Assembly: GCF_018882055.1 (NCBI RefSeq)
Contig: NZ_JACVPF010000002.1
Span: 62,001 to 126,000 of the forward strand
Direction: 5' to 3'
DNA length: 64,000 bases
From: Polynucleobacter sp. es-MAR-4
Lineage (GTDB): Bacteria > Pseudomonadota > Gammaproteobacteria > Burkholderiales > Burkholderiaceae
Positions 19,886-29,312 of the stretch are shown in pieces. The stretch's first letter is position 1. Each line of letters opens with the position of its first letter. Made by a program: the position numbers and the translations under genes. The notes beneath the pieces were generated by a model. It was not told the DNA's origin. It saw only the letters and a program-made list of their open reading frames with translations, and ran no database searches.

Positions 19886-21207
19886 GTGTTCCACTACGCG
19901 AAGCCCTGAAGTTTTGGGCCAAGCTTGGCTTTATTAGCTTTGGTGGACCTGCTGGACAAATCGCAGTCCTCCACCAAGAGCTTGTTGAAAAGCGTCGCTG
20001 GATTTCCGAGCGGCGCTTTTTACATGCGCTGAACTATTGCATGTTGTTGCCGGGGCCTGAAGCCCAGCAATTGGTAACGTATATCGGTTGGCTCATGCAC
20101 CGTACCTGGGGTGGCGTCTTGGCTGGCACGCTATTCGTATTACCTTCACTATTTATTTTGATTGGCCTATCTTGGGTCTACATCACCTATGGCCAAGTAC
20201 CTTGGATTGCTGCAATCTTCTTTGGCATCAAACCCGCGGTTACTGCTATCGTCCTCTGCGCCGCTGTCCGCATTGGCAAGCGTACGATTCACAATCAAGC
20301 CCTGCGCTGGATTGCACTAGGCTCCTTTTTGGCGATCTTTATTTTCAATTTGGCTTTTCCAATCATAGTGATCTGTGCGGCACTGATTGGCATCTGGGGA
20401 GGCAAACGCTATCCAGAATATTTTCAGCAAGCCAGCGCTCAAGAAAAAACTGGTGAGGCTCACAGTCCCGCACTGATCGATGATCACACGCCAACCCCAG
20501 ATCATGCCAAGTTTTCTAAAAAGGGTTTAGTGCTGAAGTGTGCGACGGTTCTAGCACTTTGGCTAATTCCATTTTTTACTCTAGTGCTAGTGTTTGGCTG
20601 GAAAACACTCTACCCACAAATCGCCTGGTTCTTTACTAAAGCTGCCTTCCTCACATTTGGTGGGGCTTATGCAGTTCTGCCTTACGTTTATCAAGGTGCA
20701 GTCGATCAATTTCATTGGCTCAGCGCTGGTCAAATGATGGATGGCTTAGCTCTCGGGGAGACAACCCCAGGACCACTCATCATGGTGGTGGCTTTTGTTG
20801 GCTACCTCGCTGGCCACATTCAACATCTGATTGGCAATAGCAATCCATTTTGGTTTGGCGTCATTGGTGCTTGTGTTGCCACCTGGTTTACCTTTCTACC
20901 CTCTTTCCTCTTGGTATTGGTTGGTGGTCCACTGATTGAGTCAACCCATGGCAAGTTGAGCTTTACTGCACCCCTCACCACAATCTCTGCCGCAGTGGTT
21001 GGCGTCATTGCCAACCTAGGCCTATTCTTCGCTTATCACGTCTTTTTTCCGCACGGCCTTGGCGGCTCAATCTCATGGATCTCGATTGCAATTACTGTAC
21101 TTGCGGGCCTAGCCCTCTTTAAGTTTCAAAAAGGTGTGATTAGCGTATTAACTGGCTCGGCGCTAGCTGGCTTATTAAGTTATTTACTGGCGAGTTTATT
21201 GATCTAG
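19882..21207 (+). CDS. chrA: Chromate transporter ChrA, two-domain form
   Basis: Inner-membrane CHR-family protein that exports chromate by proton antiport in characterised members; the substrate here is not proven. It has 441 residues with two homologous CHR halves. The first opens with FWAKLGFISFGGPAGQIAV and has LPGPEAQQL; the second has TKAAFLTFGGAYAVLPYV and GETTPGPLIMV. It starts with TTG at 19882, inside the fabI stop (TTTGAG), so translation depends on fabI. About ten membrane helices are expected. Confidence 0.93.
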   Translation: MSVPLREALKFWAKLGFISFGGPAGQIAVLHQELVEKRRWISERRFLHALNYCMLLPGPEAQQLVTYIGWLMHRTWGGVLAGTLFVLPSLFILIGLSWVYITYGQVPWIAAIFFGIKPAVTAIVLCAAVRIGKRTIHNQALRWIALGSFLAIFIFNLAFPIIVICAALIGIWGGKRYPEYFQQASAQEKTGEAHSPALIDDHTPTPDHAKFSKKGLVLKCATVLALWLIPFFTLVLVFGWKTLYPQIAWFFTKAAFLTFGGAYAVLPYVYQGAVDQFHWLSAGQMMDGLALGETTPGPLIMVVAFVGYLAGHIQHLIGNSNPFWFGVIGACVATWFTFLPSFLLVLVGGPLIESTHGKLSFTAPLTTISAAVVGVIANLGLFFAYHVFFPHGLGGSISWISIAITVLAGLALFKFQKGVISVLTGSALAGLLSYLLASLLI

Positions 21208-21238
21208 CTCCATCGCATTTAAGACTGGAATTGGCATA

Positions 21239-22123
21239 ATGGAACTTATGCGAATCGAACCTCAAACCATCACCCATCTCCAAGAATGGCTCGGTAAAAC
21301 CGAGACCCTTCAAGACATCGTCACTGCAGCACCTGTCAAAGCTTTATCTGCGACGCTCGATCGACCCGACCCCGCGCCAAATGACGGAACCTTTCTTCCT
21401 GAGTTATGGCATTGGCTCTATTTCTTGCCTTGTGCCATTCAATCTGAGATCGGGCCAGACGGTCATCCTAAGCGTGGCGGTTTTCTACCACCCGTTCCAT
21501 TGCCACGTCGCATGTGGGCCGGTAGCCGAGTTCAGTGGTTAGCCCCTCTCGCAGTAGGCGATGAAATCGAACGCGTATCCAGAATTGAATCGGTGACGCA
21601 TAAAGCAGGTCGCACTGGCGACCTTATCTTCGTATTAGTCAAACATGCAATCTCCAATCAAAATGGTTTAGCTTTAATTGAAGAGCATGACATTGTGTAT
21701 CGCGATGCACCCAGCCCAGACGATAAGCCTGTTGCGCCAACACCAGCGCCTACTGGAGCTACGTGGTCTAAAACAATTACGCCTGATGATGTTTTATTGT
21801 TTCGCTATTCAGCACTGACATTTAACGGTCATCGCATTCATTACGATCGTAAATACGTTACTGAAGTTGAAGGCTACCCTGGCCTCATTGTTCATGGCCC
21901 CCTCATTGCAACCATGTTGGTGGATCTTGTACGTCAAAGCATTCCGGGTTGCAGACTAAAGAGTTTTGAATTCCGCGCTATTCGCCCTACTTTTGATATC
22001 AATGTATTTAAAGTCAGTGCTAAGCCTGATCTAGAACAAGATCCTTCTGGAAAAACAATCTCCATTTGGGCTGAGGATCATGAAGGCTGGCTCACCATGC
22101 AGGCTACTGCAGTTTTAGCCTAG
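21239..22123 (+). CDS. MaoC/FAS1-type acyl-CoA hydratase (mesaconyl-C4-CoA or itaconyl-CoA hydratase-like)
   Basis: Double hot-dog hydratase of 294 residues. The C-terminal half has the motif FRYSALTFNGHRIHYD, the hydratase signature in mesaconyl-C4-CoA and itaconyl-CoA hydratases. The N-terminal half has RPDPAPNDGTFLPELWHW and RRMWAGSRVQW, common to the same group. It starts 31 nt after chrA and is followed 13 nt later by an MmgE/PrpD gene and then a CitE-like lyase. The context favours hydration of a C5 branched acyl-CoA, but the substrate is inferred. Confidence 0.82.
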   Translation: MELMRIEPQTITHLQEWLGKTETLQDIVTAAPVKALSATLDRPDPAPNDGTFLPELWHWLYFLPCAIQSEIGPDGHPKRGGFLPPVPLPRRMWAGSRVQWLAPLAVGDEIERVSRIESVTHKAGRTGDLIFVLVKHAISNQNGLALIEEHDIVYRDAPSPDDKPVAPTPAPTGATWSKTITPDDVLLFRYSALTFNGHRIHYDRKYVTEVEGYPGLIVHGPLIATMLVDLVRQSIPGCRLKSFEFRAIRPTFDINVFKVSAKPDLEQDPSGKTISIWAEDHEGWLTMQATAVLA

Positions 22124-22136
22124 GAACTATTGAGTT

Positions 22137-23507
22137 ATGACTACCCCACACTTATCCAAGGCCTTAGCTACATTTGCCTCTGAACTACAAATTGGCGACA
22201 TCCCCGAAGAGGTGATTGCGCGCACTGAAGATTTACTGGTCGACTGGTTTGGCTCTGCGATTGCCGGTAAAGGTTCGCGCCCAGTAGAAACGATTACACA
22301 GTTTGCACAAACCATGGGTGGCTTTAATGCTGCCAATCCTGGCTCTGCAGAAATCCTCATTAGTCGCAAGAGCTCAAGCCCTTTCTTGGCTGCACTGGCA
22401 AATGCAGCAGCATCACATGTGGCTGAGCAGGACGACGTTCACAATGGCTCTGTCTTTCATCCAGCAACCGTGGTATTTCCTGCGGCACTGGCGACTGCAC
22501 AAACGATAGGCGCTTCAGGCGAAGATCTTCTAGTAGCTGCAGTTGCTGGCTATGAAGTTGGTATTCGGGTTGGGGAGTTTCTCGGTCGCTCACACTACAA
22601 AACATTTCACACTACGGGTACAGCCGGCACATTAGCTGCTGCCGCTGCTGTAGGTCGCCTACTCAAACTTAACCCGAATCAAATGCTGCATGCTTTTGGT
22701 TCGGCTGGAACACAATCTGCTGGCCTTTGGGAGTTTCTGCGCGATGCAGCCGACTCAAAGCAACTTCATACAGCGCATGCTGCCTCAACCGGTTTAATGT
22801 CTGCCTACTTAGCGCAATCAGGCTTTACTGGTGCAGAACATATATTAGAAGGTAAGCAGGGTTTAGCCGCTGGCATGTCGAGCGATGCCGATCCAAGCAA
22901 ATTAATTGATCGCCTGGGAAGTCGCTGGACTATTGCTGAGACCAGCTTCAAATATCACGCCTCATGTCGCCATACTCACCCTGCTGCAGATGCCTTATTG
23001 CAAGTCATGTTGAAACACCATCTCAAGCCTAGCGATATTGCCAAAGTAGAAACACTGGTTCACCAAGGTGCAATCGATGTGCTTGGTCCAGTAACAGATC
23101 CCGCCACAGTCCACCAATCCAAGTTCTCAATGGGTACCGTATTAGCGCTAGTTGCCCACTATCAATTTGCTGGTCTGCAAGAATTTGATCAACACTTTCA
23201 TGATCAAGCTATTTGCGCTTTCCGAGATCGCGTCACCATGATTCTGGATCCCGAAGTGGATGGCGCCTACCCGCAACGCTGGATTGGTAAAGTCAAAGTT
23301 TATTTAAATCATGGTGAAGTTTTAGAGGGTCGTGTGGATGAACCCAAGGGTGACCCTGGCAACACTCTAAGCCGTGCTGAGATTACAGATAAAGCGATGC
23401 GTCTTGCTGCATTTAGCGGTGGCGCAACACCAAGTGAGATGAGCTCCGCTATTGAACGCTTGTGGAATATCCGTAAACAGCCTAAGGTAGGTCTGTTGAT
23501 ATCTTAA
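22137..23507 (+). CDS. MmgE/PrpD family protein
   Basis: Member of the 2-methylcitrate dehydratase / cis-aconitate decarboxylase superfamily, 456 residues. Family marks are the helical N-terminal part with AEQDDVHNGSVFHPATVVFPAAL, the region FHTTGTAGTLAAAAAVGRLL and the sequence KYHASCRHTHPAADAL. It lacks the other genes of the methylcitrate cycle nearby, so PrpD is unlikely. In pseudomonads an MmgE/PrpD gene accompanies itaconate catabolic genes, and the same company is kept here. Precise reaction unknown. Confidence 0.88.
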   Translation: MTTPHLSKALATFASELQIGDIPEEVIARTEDLLVDWFGSAIAGKGSRPVETITQFAQTMGGFNAANPGSAEILISRKSSSPFLAALANAAASHVAEQDDVHNGSVFHPATVVFPAALATAQTIGASGEDLLVAAVAGYEVGIRVGEFLGRSHYKTFHTTGTAGTLAAAAAVGRLLKLNPNQMLHAFGSAGTQSAGLWEFLRDAADSKQLHTAHAASTGLMSAYLAQSGFTGAEHILEGKQGLAAGMSSDADPSKLIDRLGSRWTIAETSFKYHASCRHTHPAADALLQVMLKHHLKPSDIAKVETLVHQGAIDVLGPVTDPATVHQSKFSMGTVLALVAHYQFAGLQEFDQHFHDQAICAFRDRVTMILDPEVDGAYPQRWIGKVKVYLNHGEVLEGRVDEPKGDPGNTLSRAEITDKAMRLAAFSGGATPSEMSSAIERLWNIRKQPKVGLLIS

Positions 23508-23558
23508 AACTCAGATATTTGCTTTCTTTTTTGCTTCTCACTCAATAAAGCCTTACAC

Positions 23559-24404
23559 ATGAACCCACTAGATACACCGATCGGCTTTAGCAGCACCTTC
23601 TTATTTGTCCCGGGTACGCGCCCTGAGCGATTTTCTAAAGCACTAGATAGTGGTGCTGACGGCGTCATCATCGATTTAGAGGATGCAGTTGCAGAAGAAG
23701 ATAAAGAATCTGCACGCGCAGCAATACGCGCAGCTTGGTCTACATTTACTCCAGAACAAAAAAAGCGTTTGATCATTCGGTCGAATTCTCCTGGCAGCCA
23801 CTTTTATGCAGCAGACCTGATCTTGGTTCAGGAATTAGATGCAGCCTGCCTGTTAATCCCCAAGAGCGAATCCCTCGACCAAATTAATGGTGCGGCACAA
23901 ATCTTGCCAAATACAGCAATCATCCCCATGATTGAAACTGCCATCGGGCTTGATCGTCTCAATGAGATCGCAAACTCTGAGCAGGTATTACGTCTGGCTT
24001 TGGGCAACATTGATTTGCAAGCTGACTTAGGAATGGTCTGTGACGAGCAAGAAACTGAACTGCAAACTGCGCGGTTTCAGATTGTGCTGGCCTCACGATT
24101 GGCACAAATTGCCCCTCCAATTGACGGGGTTACTCCATCCACTGACAATATTGAACGCATCACAGATGATGCCGAGCGCGCCAAAAGAATGGGGTTTGGT
24201 GGCAAGCTATGCATCCACCCAAAACAGGTATCCCTGGTTAAAGACTCCTTTATGCCTACGGCCTCAGAGGTCTCTTGGGCGCATCGCGTGATTGAGGCTG
24301 ATAAGGCATCCAAAGGCGGTGCCGTCAAGTTAGATGGCCGCATGATTGACCGACCAGTTGTCTTATTGGCCCAAAGAACACTAGCCATTGCTGGAAAACC
24401 CTAG
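23559..24404 (+). CDS. HpcH/HpaI aldolase family protein, CitE/citramalyl-CoA lyase-like
   Basis: Mg-dependent TIM-barrel C-C lyase of 281 residues. Motifs of the CitE/malyl-CoA lyase group are LFVPGTRPERFSKAL, DGVIIDLEDAV (metal-binding acidic residues), the Arg in LIIRSNSPG, MIETAIGL and GFGGKLCIHPKQV. Known members split citryl-, malyl- or citramalyl-CoA. Next to a hydratase and an MmgE/PrpD gene, citramalyl-CoA lyase is the best guess. It lies 51 nt after the MmgE/PrpD gene. Confidence 0.88.
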   Translation: MNPLDTPIGFSSTFLFVPGTRPERFSKALDSGADGVIIDLEDAVAEEDKESARAAIRAAWSTFTPEQKKRLIIRSNSPGSHFYAADLILVQELDAACLLIPKSESLDQINGAAQILPNTAIIPMIETAIGLDRLNEIANSEQVLRLALGNIDLQADLGMVCDEQETELQTARFQIVLASRLAQIAPPIDGVTPSTDNIERITDDAERAKRMGFGGKLCIHPKQVSLVKDSFMPTASEVSWAHRVIEADKASKGGAVKLDGRMIDRPVVLLAQRTLAIAGKP

Positions 24405-24463
24405 GGTCTATAGGAATTAAAAGTGGCAAAATTAGCAGGCATTACACATTAACGGAGACATAA

Positions 24464-25456
24464 ATGAAATTAAAGAAAACCCTTTTCACTGGAATTGCTG
24501 CAGTTGTTAGCGCCACTACTTTATTGGGCAGCAATATTGCATCCGCTCAAAAGGATTGGCCAACAAAACCGATTTCCTTGATTGTTCCATTTGCTGCTGG
24601 CGGCCCAACAGATTCCATTGCACGCTTAATTGCAGTGCCAATGGGTCAAGCATTAGGTCAAACAGTGGTTGTTGAGAACGTTCCTGGTGCTGGTGGCACG
24701 ATTGCCTCCACTAAAGTTGCTCGCGCAGCTCCAGACGGCTACACAATCTATATTCACCATATGGGCATGGCTACAGCACAAGCTTTGTATGACAAGCTTC
24801 CATATGACCCAATGACTAACTTTGATTACATCGGCCAAGTTGCTGACGTACCAATGGTATTGCTTGGTAAAAAAGATTTGCCTGCAAACAACTTCAAAGA
24901 ACTTGAAGCCTATATCAAGGCTAATGGCTCAAAAGTGACCATGGCTAACGCAGGTCCTGGCGCAGTGTCACAACTGTGCGGTCTGTTGTTCCAAAGCCGT
25001 TTAGGTATCAAGCTAACCAACATTCCTTACAAAGGAACTGGCCCTGCTTTGACAGACCTATTGGGTGGTCAAGTTGACCTCTTGTGCGACCAAACTACAC
25101 AAACTATTCCTTACATCAAGGATGGCCGTGTTAAGGCGTACGGCACAACAACTATGAAGCGTTTGCCTGCTATTCCTAACGTTCCTACTTTGAACGAACA
25201 AGGCCTCAAAGGCTTTGAAGTAAAAGTATGGCACGGTGTATACACTCCAAAAGGCGTTCCACAGCCAATCTTGGACAAAATCAATGCTGCTCTGAAGAAA
25301 GCATTGAATACACCTGACGTTCAAAAACGTTTGAATGATTCCAACATCGATATCGTGCCAATGGAGAAGGTATCTTCCAAAGGCCTCAAAGATCACCTTG
25401 AGAAAGAAATCAACGTCTGGGGTCCAGTCATTCGTAAAGCTAACATTCCAGATTAA
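24464..25456 (+). CDS. Bug/TctC-type periplasmic solute-binding receptor
   Basis: Tripartite tricarboxylate transporter substrate-binding protein, 330 residues. The signal peptide ends near NIASA; the mature protein opens with WPTKPISLIVPFAAGGPTD, the Bug family hallmark, and has ANAGPGAVSQLCGLLFQ and VPYKGTGPA-like (IPYKGTGPALTDLLGG) segments. Ribosome site GGAGACATAA before ATG 24464. Betaproteobacteria have many orphan Bug receptors; no TctA/TctB membrane partner is in the window. Position suggests it binds a carboxylate handled by the upstream enzymes. Confidence 0.93.
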   Translation: MKLKKTLFTGIAAVVSATTLLGSNIASAQKDWPTKPISLIVPFAAGGPTDSIARLIAVPMGQALGQTVVVENVPGAGGTIASTKVARAAPDGYTIYIHHMGMATAQALYDKLPYDPMTNFDYIGQVADVPMVLLGKKDLPANNFKELEAYIKANGSKVTMANAGPGAVSQLCGLLFQSRLGIKLTNIPYKGTGPALTDLLGGQVDLLCDQTTQTIPYIKDGRVKAYGTTTMKRLPAIPNVPTLNEQGLKGFEVKVWHGVYTPKGVPQPILDKINAALKKALNTPDVQKRLNDSNIDIVPMEKVSSKGLKDHLEKEINVWGPVIRKANIPD

Positions 25457-25475
25457 TTCTGAAATAGCAGCAAAC

Positions 25476-25504
25476 AAAAAAGCCAGCGATCTGCTGGCTT
25501 TTTT
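25476..25504 (+). terminator. Rho-independent terminator after the Bug receptor gene
   Basis: Stem AGCCAGC / GCTGGCT (25481-25487, 25493-25499) with loop GATCT, flanked by six A before and T run after. It can work in both directions and separates this operon from the convergent membrane-protein gene. Confidence 0.9.
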
Positions 25505-25542
25505 GTTACCTAAAATTCACTAAATAAATAACTTAGAAATCA

Positions 25543-26166
25543 TCAGCCCGCTCTAAAGAGGTAACCTGACTGCGCCTTTTCACGACGCTTGAGATAGATT
25601 GCATTAGGGATGGCAAACAGCGCCCAAATGGCCAGGAAAGGATCTAATAGATAGTCCCAAAGATTGGCTGACTCATGCCAATGTAATGCCCAGGCAATCA
25701 TCGCAAAGGAGATGATCCAAACACCCTTGATCCAGCCAGCAAGGCCACAAATAATGGCGAAGAGAATGACAGTTGCTAGAAATCCAATAGAGCCATAGCC
25801 CCACGCATAAGGATCTAACATTCCGAAACCAAGCGCTAAGGGATAAAACACAATCGCAATGAATGCCAATGCCACCTTAAAGCCGAGTGGCGTGCTTTTG
25901 GCAGAAGGAAGTACGGAGCTCCACAACAAGAGCATGCTCACAATACTCAGCTCACCGGTAACTCCGCGAACATAAGCAGATAAAGGCAGCTCCATCGACA
26001 TTCCCAGGGGCCAGAAGAATAGATTGCCCAATAACAAGACTACAAGCAAGCGAACTCCAAAAGGAATCTCCATTGAGGATAGTTTTTGCATGAGAATGAC
26101 GAGCACTACTGCACACGTCAACGACATCTCCAAAAGGGCAATGAGCTGTAGGTAGGGAGTCATCAT
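25543..26166 (-). CDS. Multi-pass membrane protein of unknown function
   Basis: A 207-residue protein, almost entirely hydrophobic, with about seven predicted helices. There is a Trp/His-rich segment (AWALHWHESANLWDYLLDPF) and a basic C-terminus (YLKRREKAQ). I do not recognise the family. The ATGATGA start overlaps the stop of the sialidase-like gene upstream, so the trio 29128-25543 is one translationally coupled operon. A role beside the GT39 and the sialidase-like protein, for instance glycan handling at the inner membrane, is inference only. Confidence 0.75.
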   Translation of the reverse strand: MMTPYLQLIALLEMSLTCAVVLVILMQKLSSMEIPFGVRLLVVLLLGNLFFWPLGMSMELPLSAYVRGVTGELSIVSMLLLWSSVLPSAKSTPLGFKVALAFIAIVFYPLALGFGMLDPYAWGYGSIGFLATVILFAIICGLAGWIKGVWIISFAMIAWALHWHESANLWDYLLDPFLAIWALFAIPNAIYLKRREKAQSGYLFRAG

Positions 26167-27410
26167 TGCGCTTCCTTTTCTTTGAAAATGCCAATGGCAT
26201 GTTTAAACCAAGCACTTGAAAAGTAAACATGCTTAATCTTTTTTCTATCCCAGGTGTAAACAAGATGGACATCTTCACCATTGGCAGAAATTAAGTACGG
26301 ATAAGAAAACTCTCGATGCTGACCATTGGTCAAGGTCTCATCCTCTTCGAGCACTTGAATCACTTGCCATTGATCAGAGTTTGGTTCACGCATCACCATT
26401 ACCAAGCGATATCGCCCTGCCTCAATATTATTGAGCACCATCAATCTCGTGCCATTAGCCAAAGTGAGTGCAGCAAGAGCGGAATTTGGATTGGGGATCT
26501 CGAGGTCTTTTGATAAGGCCCAAGACTGTCCAGCATCCTTGGTTTCGCTAACGGGGATCTGCTTTGGCTGAGAGCCTGACCGAGTTTGGCGGAAGAAAGC
26601 GCTTGCGTCTTGCGGTCCATCAGCAAAGACTACAGGCTGAATGGCACCCCTCCCAGAACTCATGCGCCGCTTATCAATCACCTGACCCGCATCGATTCTG
26701 AGAAACTCACCAAAGCGACCAATCCACTCGTGATAAGCCGGCAAACCCAGCCGCCCATCCGCAAATGCCATAGCTGGTGACTTTACCAAGGTGCTGAGAT
26801 TAATTAGCGGCGAGCTAATCAAACGTTGAGGTCTGCCCCAAGTTAAACCATCATCATCTGAAATCACTGATGAGATTGAGCTACCCGCCCAACCGCCGAT
26901 AGACACGGTCACAAAAAATAGCTGCATGCGGCCATCAGCCATTCTTGCTGGAACGGGATTACCTAATTTAGCAATGTAGCGAGACAGACCTTTTTCTGCG
27001 CTGACGCGATCCATTACGACAGTTGGAGCGCTCCACCTAAATGCCTGCGGATCAAAGACTGCGGTATTGATTACTACATCTGGTGCGCCTTCCCTGCTCC
27101 CCGCAAACCAGAAGGCCCTTACCGCACCATCCTTAAGTGTAATGAGAGAGGCGGCATGTACTGAAGGTGCCCCGGTGTCAGGCAACCAATCAGTCCGCAA
27201 ACTTGGCTGAGCGAGTTTTGCTGGCACAGCACTTTTAAGAGTCTTAACCGGCTTGCTGCTTTCAGGGGACTCCGGCGCATCGTCTGCTTGATTTGCACTA
27301 TTGATTGGGTAAACATTTGCAAACGGTACCCATGCTGGTCGACTATCAATATGCAGATAGGCCAATACTGAGGCAAGCAATAAAAAACAAAAGGCAATGA
27401 CGCGACTCAT
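26163..27410 (-). CDS. Sialidase-like BNR/Asp-box protein, membrane-anchored or secreted
   Basis: About 415 residues with an N-terminal signal anchor (VIAFCFLLLASVLAYL) and a six-bladed propeller type domain. Two Asp-box-like motifs are visible: SDDDGLTWG and SETKDAGQSWA. HAASLITLKDGAVRAFWFAG and GRLGLPAYHEW fit exo-sialidase-like families. The start is ATG 27410, overlapping the GT39 stop (ATGA); a TTG two codons earlier is less likely. True neuraminidase activity is not shown: only the fold is recognised. Confidence 0.8.
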   Translation of the reverse strand: MSRVIAFCFLLLASVLAYLHIDSRPAWVPFANVYPINSANQADDAPESPESSKPVKTLKSAVPAKLAQPSLRTDWLPDTGAPSVHAASLITLKDGAVRAFWFAGSREGAPDVVINTAVFDPQAFRWSAPTVVMDRVSAEKGLSRYIAKLGNPVPARMADGRMQLFFVTVSIGGWAGSSISSVISDDDGLTWGRPQRLISSPLINLSTLVKSPAMAFADGRLGLPAYHEWIGRFGEFLRIDAGQVIDKRRMSSGRGAIQPVVFADGPQDASAFFRQTRSGSQPKQIPVSETKDAGQSWALSKDLEIPNPNSALAALTLANGTRLMVLNNIEAGRYRLVMVMREPNSDQWQVIQVLEEDETLTNGQHREFSYPYLISANGEDVHLVYTWDRKKIKHVYFSSAWFKHAIGIFKEKEAQ

Positions 27411-29128
27411 CGACAAGCATCCTTACCCGCCAATGGCAAGGTAATCGTTGCAGGCGTGGAAACTAGATATTCATTCACAAACAGGTGCTCTCCAATATGA
27501 CCTTTGAGTATCGCCTGAATCTCCGCATCAGAATGGCGGGCTCGCATCTCCATACGTTTACCCACTATCTTGCAAGATTCACACAGCGGGGGCTCTACAC
27601 CTATCGGCGACTGAAGCGCCACCAGTGGATATGTGCTGCTCAGTAAATCAATTTGGTTGGCATCTTTTGCCAAATAACCATGCAATACCGCACCCGGCAA
27701 TAAAAGTCGATACTCCTCGTCCTTGGCGCGATAGTCACAAGGCACCCAAACATCTTTCCCAGCAAGCTCTTGGATAGTTGATTGTGGGTAGCGACCCAAA
27801 TCACCCTCAAGAGGCGAAAGACTACTAGTAAGCGCGCAGTAACAAAGAAAGCATCCTGCCAAGGCGATAGCCTTACAACGATTGCGATTGAATATTCCCA
27901 GCAAGACCAAGGCAATCGACAGGGTCATAAAACCCCAATGCAAAGGGGAATAATTCCAGATGCCGGGCTGGCCTAAGAAATTCGATAACTGTAAATTTCC
28001 ACCAACCCATGTGAGAGCGCCAAGCACGATCAACTGCAATAGCAATGCAAACCGGAATCCCCATAAAGGCAATCGATCCCAGTAGATTGCAATCAAGGCA
28101 GCAAATGCTGGCATCACTGGCAGCAGATATCGGCCCGAGCGCTGACTTGGCAAACTAAATACGATGAAAAAGGCTAGGATCAAAAGTAGTAGAAGGCCCT
28201 CTTCCAGCGATATAAAACGCCGTCCTCGCCAACATTGAATCAATGCAGATATCAATACAAAGAGGAATAGCCCAGCATTTGCCAGGGTCGTTAAAGCCAG
28301 CATCCAAATGCTGTCGCCGCCACGCACCAGATCAAGAAGATAATTAGAGCTTCGTGCCTGGAACTTACCGGCATTCTCGCCCAGAACAAATTCCTTCCAG
28401 ACAGCTTCTGGAAATGGATCAACCGCAAACCAAAGAGCGAAGACACCTAAGGCCAGAATGGCAATCAAAATTAATTTATATAAGTCTTGCAGTAAGACTT
28501 TTGGAATGCTCCACTCACGCCAACGCCAGTAATACAAGCCCAAGGCAAATGTGGCAGGAACGATATAGGCGAAAGACTTTGACAATAAGGCCATACCAAA
28601 ACAGGCCCCAGACAATATGGGAAATAGAAGTTTGGATTCAAATGCAGCCCTACCCCAATAGAGTAGCGCAAAGAATGGCAAGCTCAACCAAAATACTTCG
28701 GGTGGATCCGTCAGGAATGGGCGGCCATAGCGATAGGTTGCAAAAAAAGAAAGCCATACTAAAGACGCCAGTAGGCCAGTCTGTTTTTTGCCGCTAAAGC
28801 GAGCAACTGCCAGAAATAAGAAAAATGCTGTCAAGCCGGTATACAAAACACTCGGCCAACGCAGTGCCAGAAGCGACCAATCACTACCCCATCCCGTACT
28901 AGCAATTCCTTCCCAAAATACCAAAGGCGGCTTAGTGTTTTTAATCCCATCCATCTCGGACTGCAGAGGCAACCAATTTCCAGTGTCGGCAGTCATGCGA
29001 ACAATATGCATATAGGGATACTCATCCCCATTTTTCGGAGCAAAGCGGCTATCCAAACCATATAGATAGGTGAATACACCTAGAATCAGGATGAAAATGG
29101 CATTCCGGTAAGTAAAAGAACCTCGCAT
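27407..29128 (-). CDS. GT39/ArnT-type membrane glycosyltransferase
   Basis: Polyprenyl-phosphate-sugar-dependent glycosyltransferase of the PMT/ArnT superfamily, 573 residues. An N-terminal helix is followed by a periplasmic loop carrying the acidic motif NGDEYPYMHIVRM, where catalytic acidic residues sit in the family. About 11-12 helices and a C-terminal periplasmic domain follow. QRSGRYLLPVMPAFA is the family motif. It is the first gene of the trio with the sialidase-like and membrane proteins. Donor and acceptor are unknown. Confidence 0.88.
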   Translation of the reverse strand: MRGSFTYRNAIFILILGVFTYLYGLDSRFAPKNGDEYPYMHIVRMTADTGNWLPLQSEMDGIKNTKPPLVFWEGIASTGWGSDWSLLALRWPSVLYTGLTAFFLFLAVARFSGKKQTGLLASLVWLSFFATYRYGRPFLTDPPEVFWLSLPFFALLYWGRAAFESKLLFPILSGACFGMALLSKSFAYIVPATFALGLYYWRWREWSIPKVLLQDLYKLILIAILALGVFALWFAVDPFPEAVWKEFVLGENAGKFQARSSNYLLDLVRGGDSIWMLALTTLANAGLFLFVLISALIQCWRGRRFISLEEGLLLLLILAFFIVFSLPSQRSGRYLLPVMPAFAALIAIYWDRLPLWGFRFALLLQLIVLGALTWVGGNLQLSNFLGQPGIWNYSPLHWGFMTLSIALVLLGIFNRNRCKAIALAGCFLCYCALTSSLSPLEGDLGRYPQSTIQELAGKDVWVPCDYRAKDEEYRLLLPGAVLHGYLAKDANQIDLLSSTYPLVALQSPIGVEPPLCESCKIVGKRMEMRARHSDAEIQAILKGHIGEHLFVNEYLVSTPATITLPLAGKDACR

Positions 29129-29242
29129 AACGATAGTTTATAGGTCTTAGGGTGAAATACTAAAAACTATCAACATCCAGACCCTCGTTTTTGAATCTAA
29201 GCATATTGAAAATTCGTCTAAGTAAAACCACCAATCCCACCG

Positions 29243-29259
29243 CTATCTGATTAAGATAG
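29243..29259. other. Small inverted repeat upstream of the cytochrome gene
   Basis: CTATCT, loop GATTA, AGATAG, 54 nt before the cytochrome start codon. No T tract follows. It could be an operator or a leader hairpin; function unknown. Confidence 0.3.
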
Positions 29260-29312
29260 GATCTATTAGCATCATCCTTAGAACAGTTGTATGTATGACG
29301 GAGACTATTCCT

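Noticed and set aside
25058..25477. 139-codon minus-strand frame
   Set aside because: Antisense to the Bug receptor gene, which is clearly coding.
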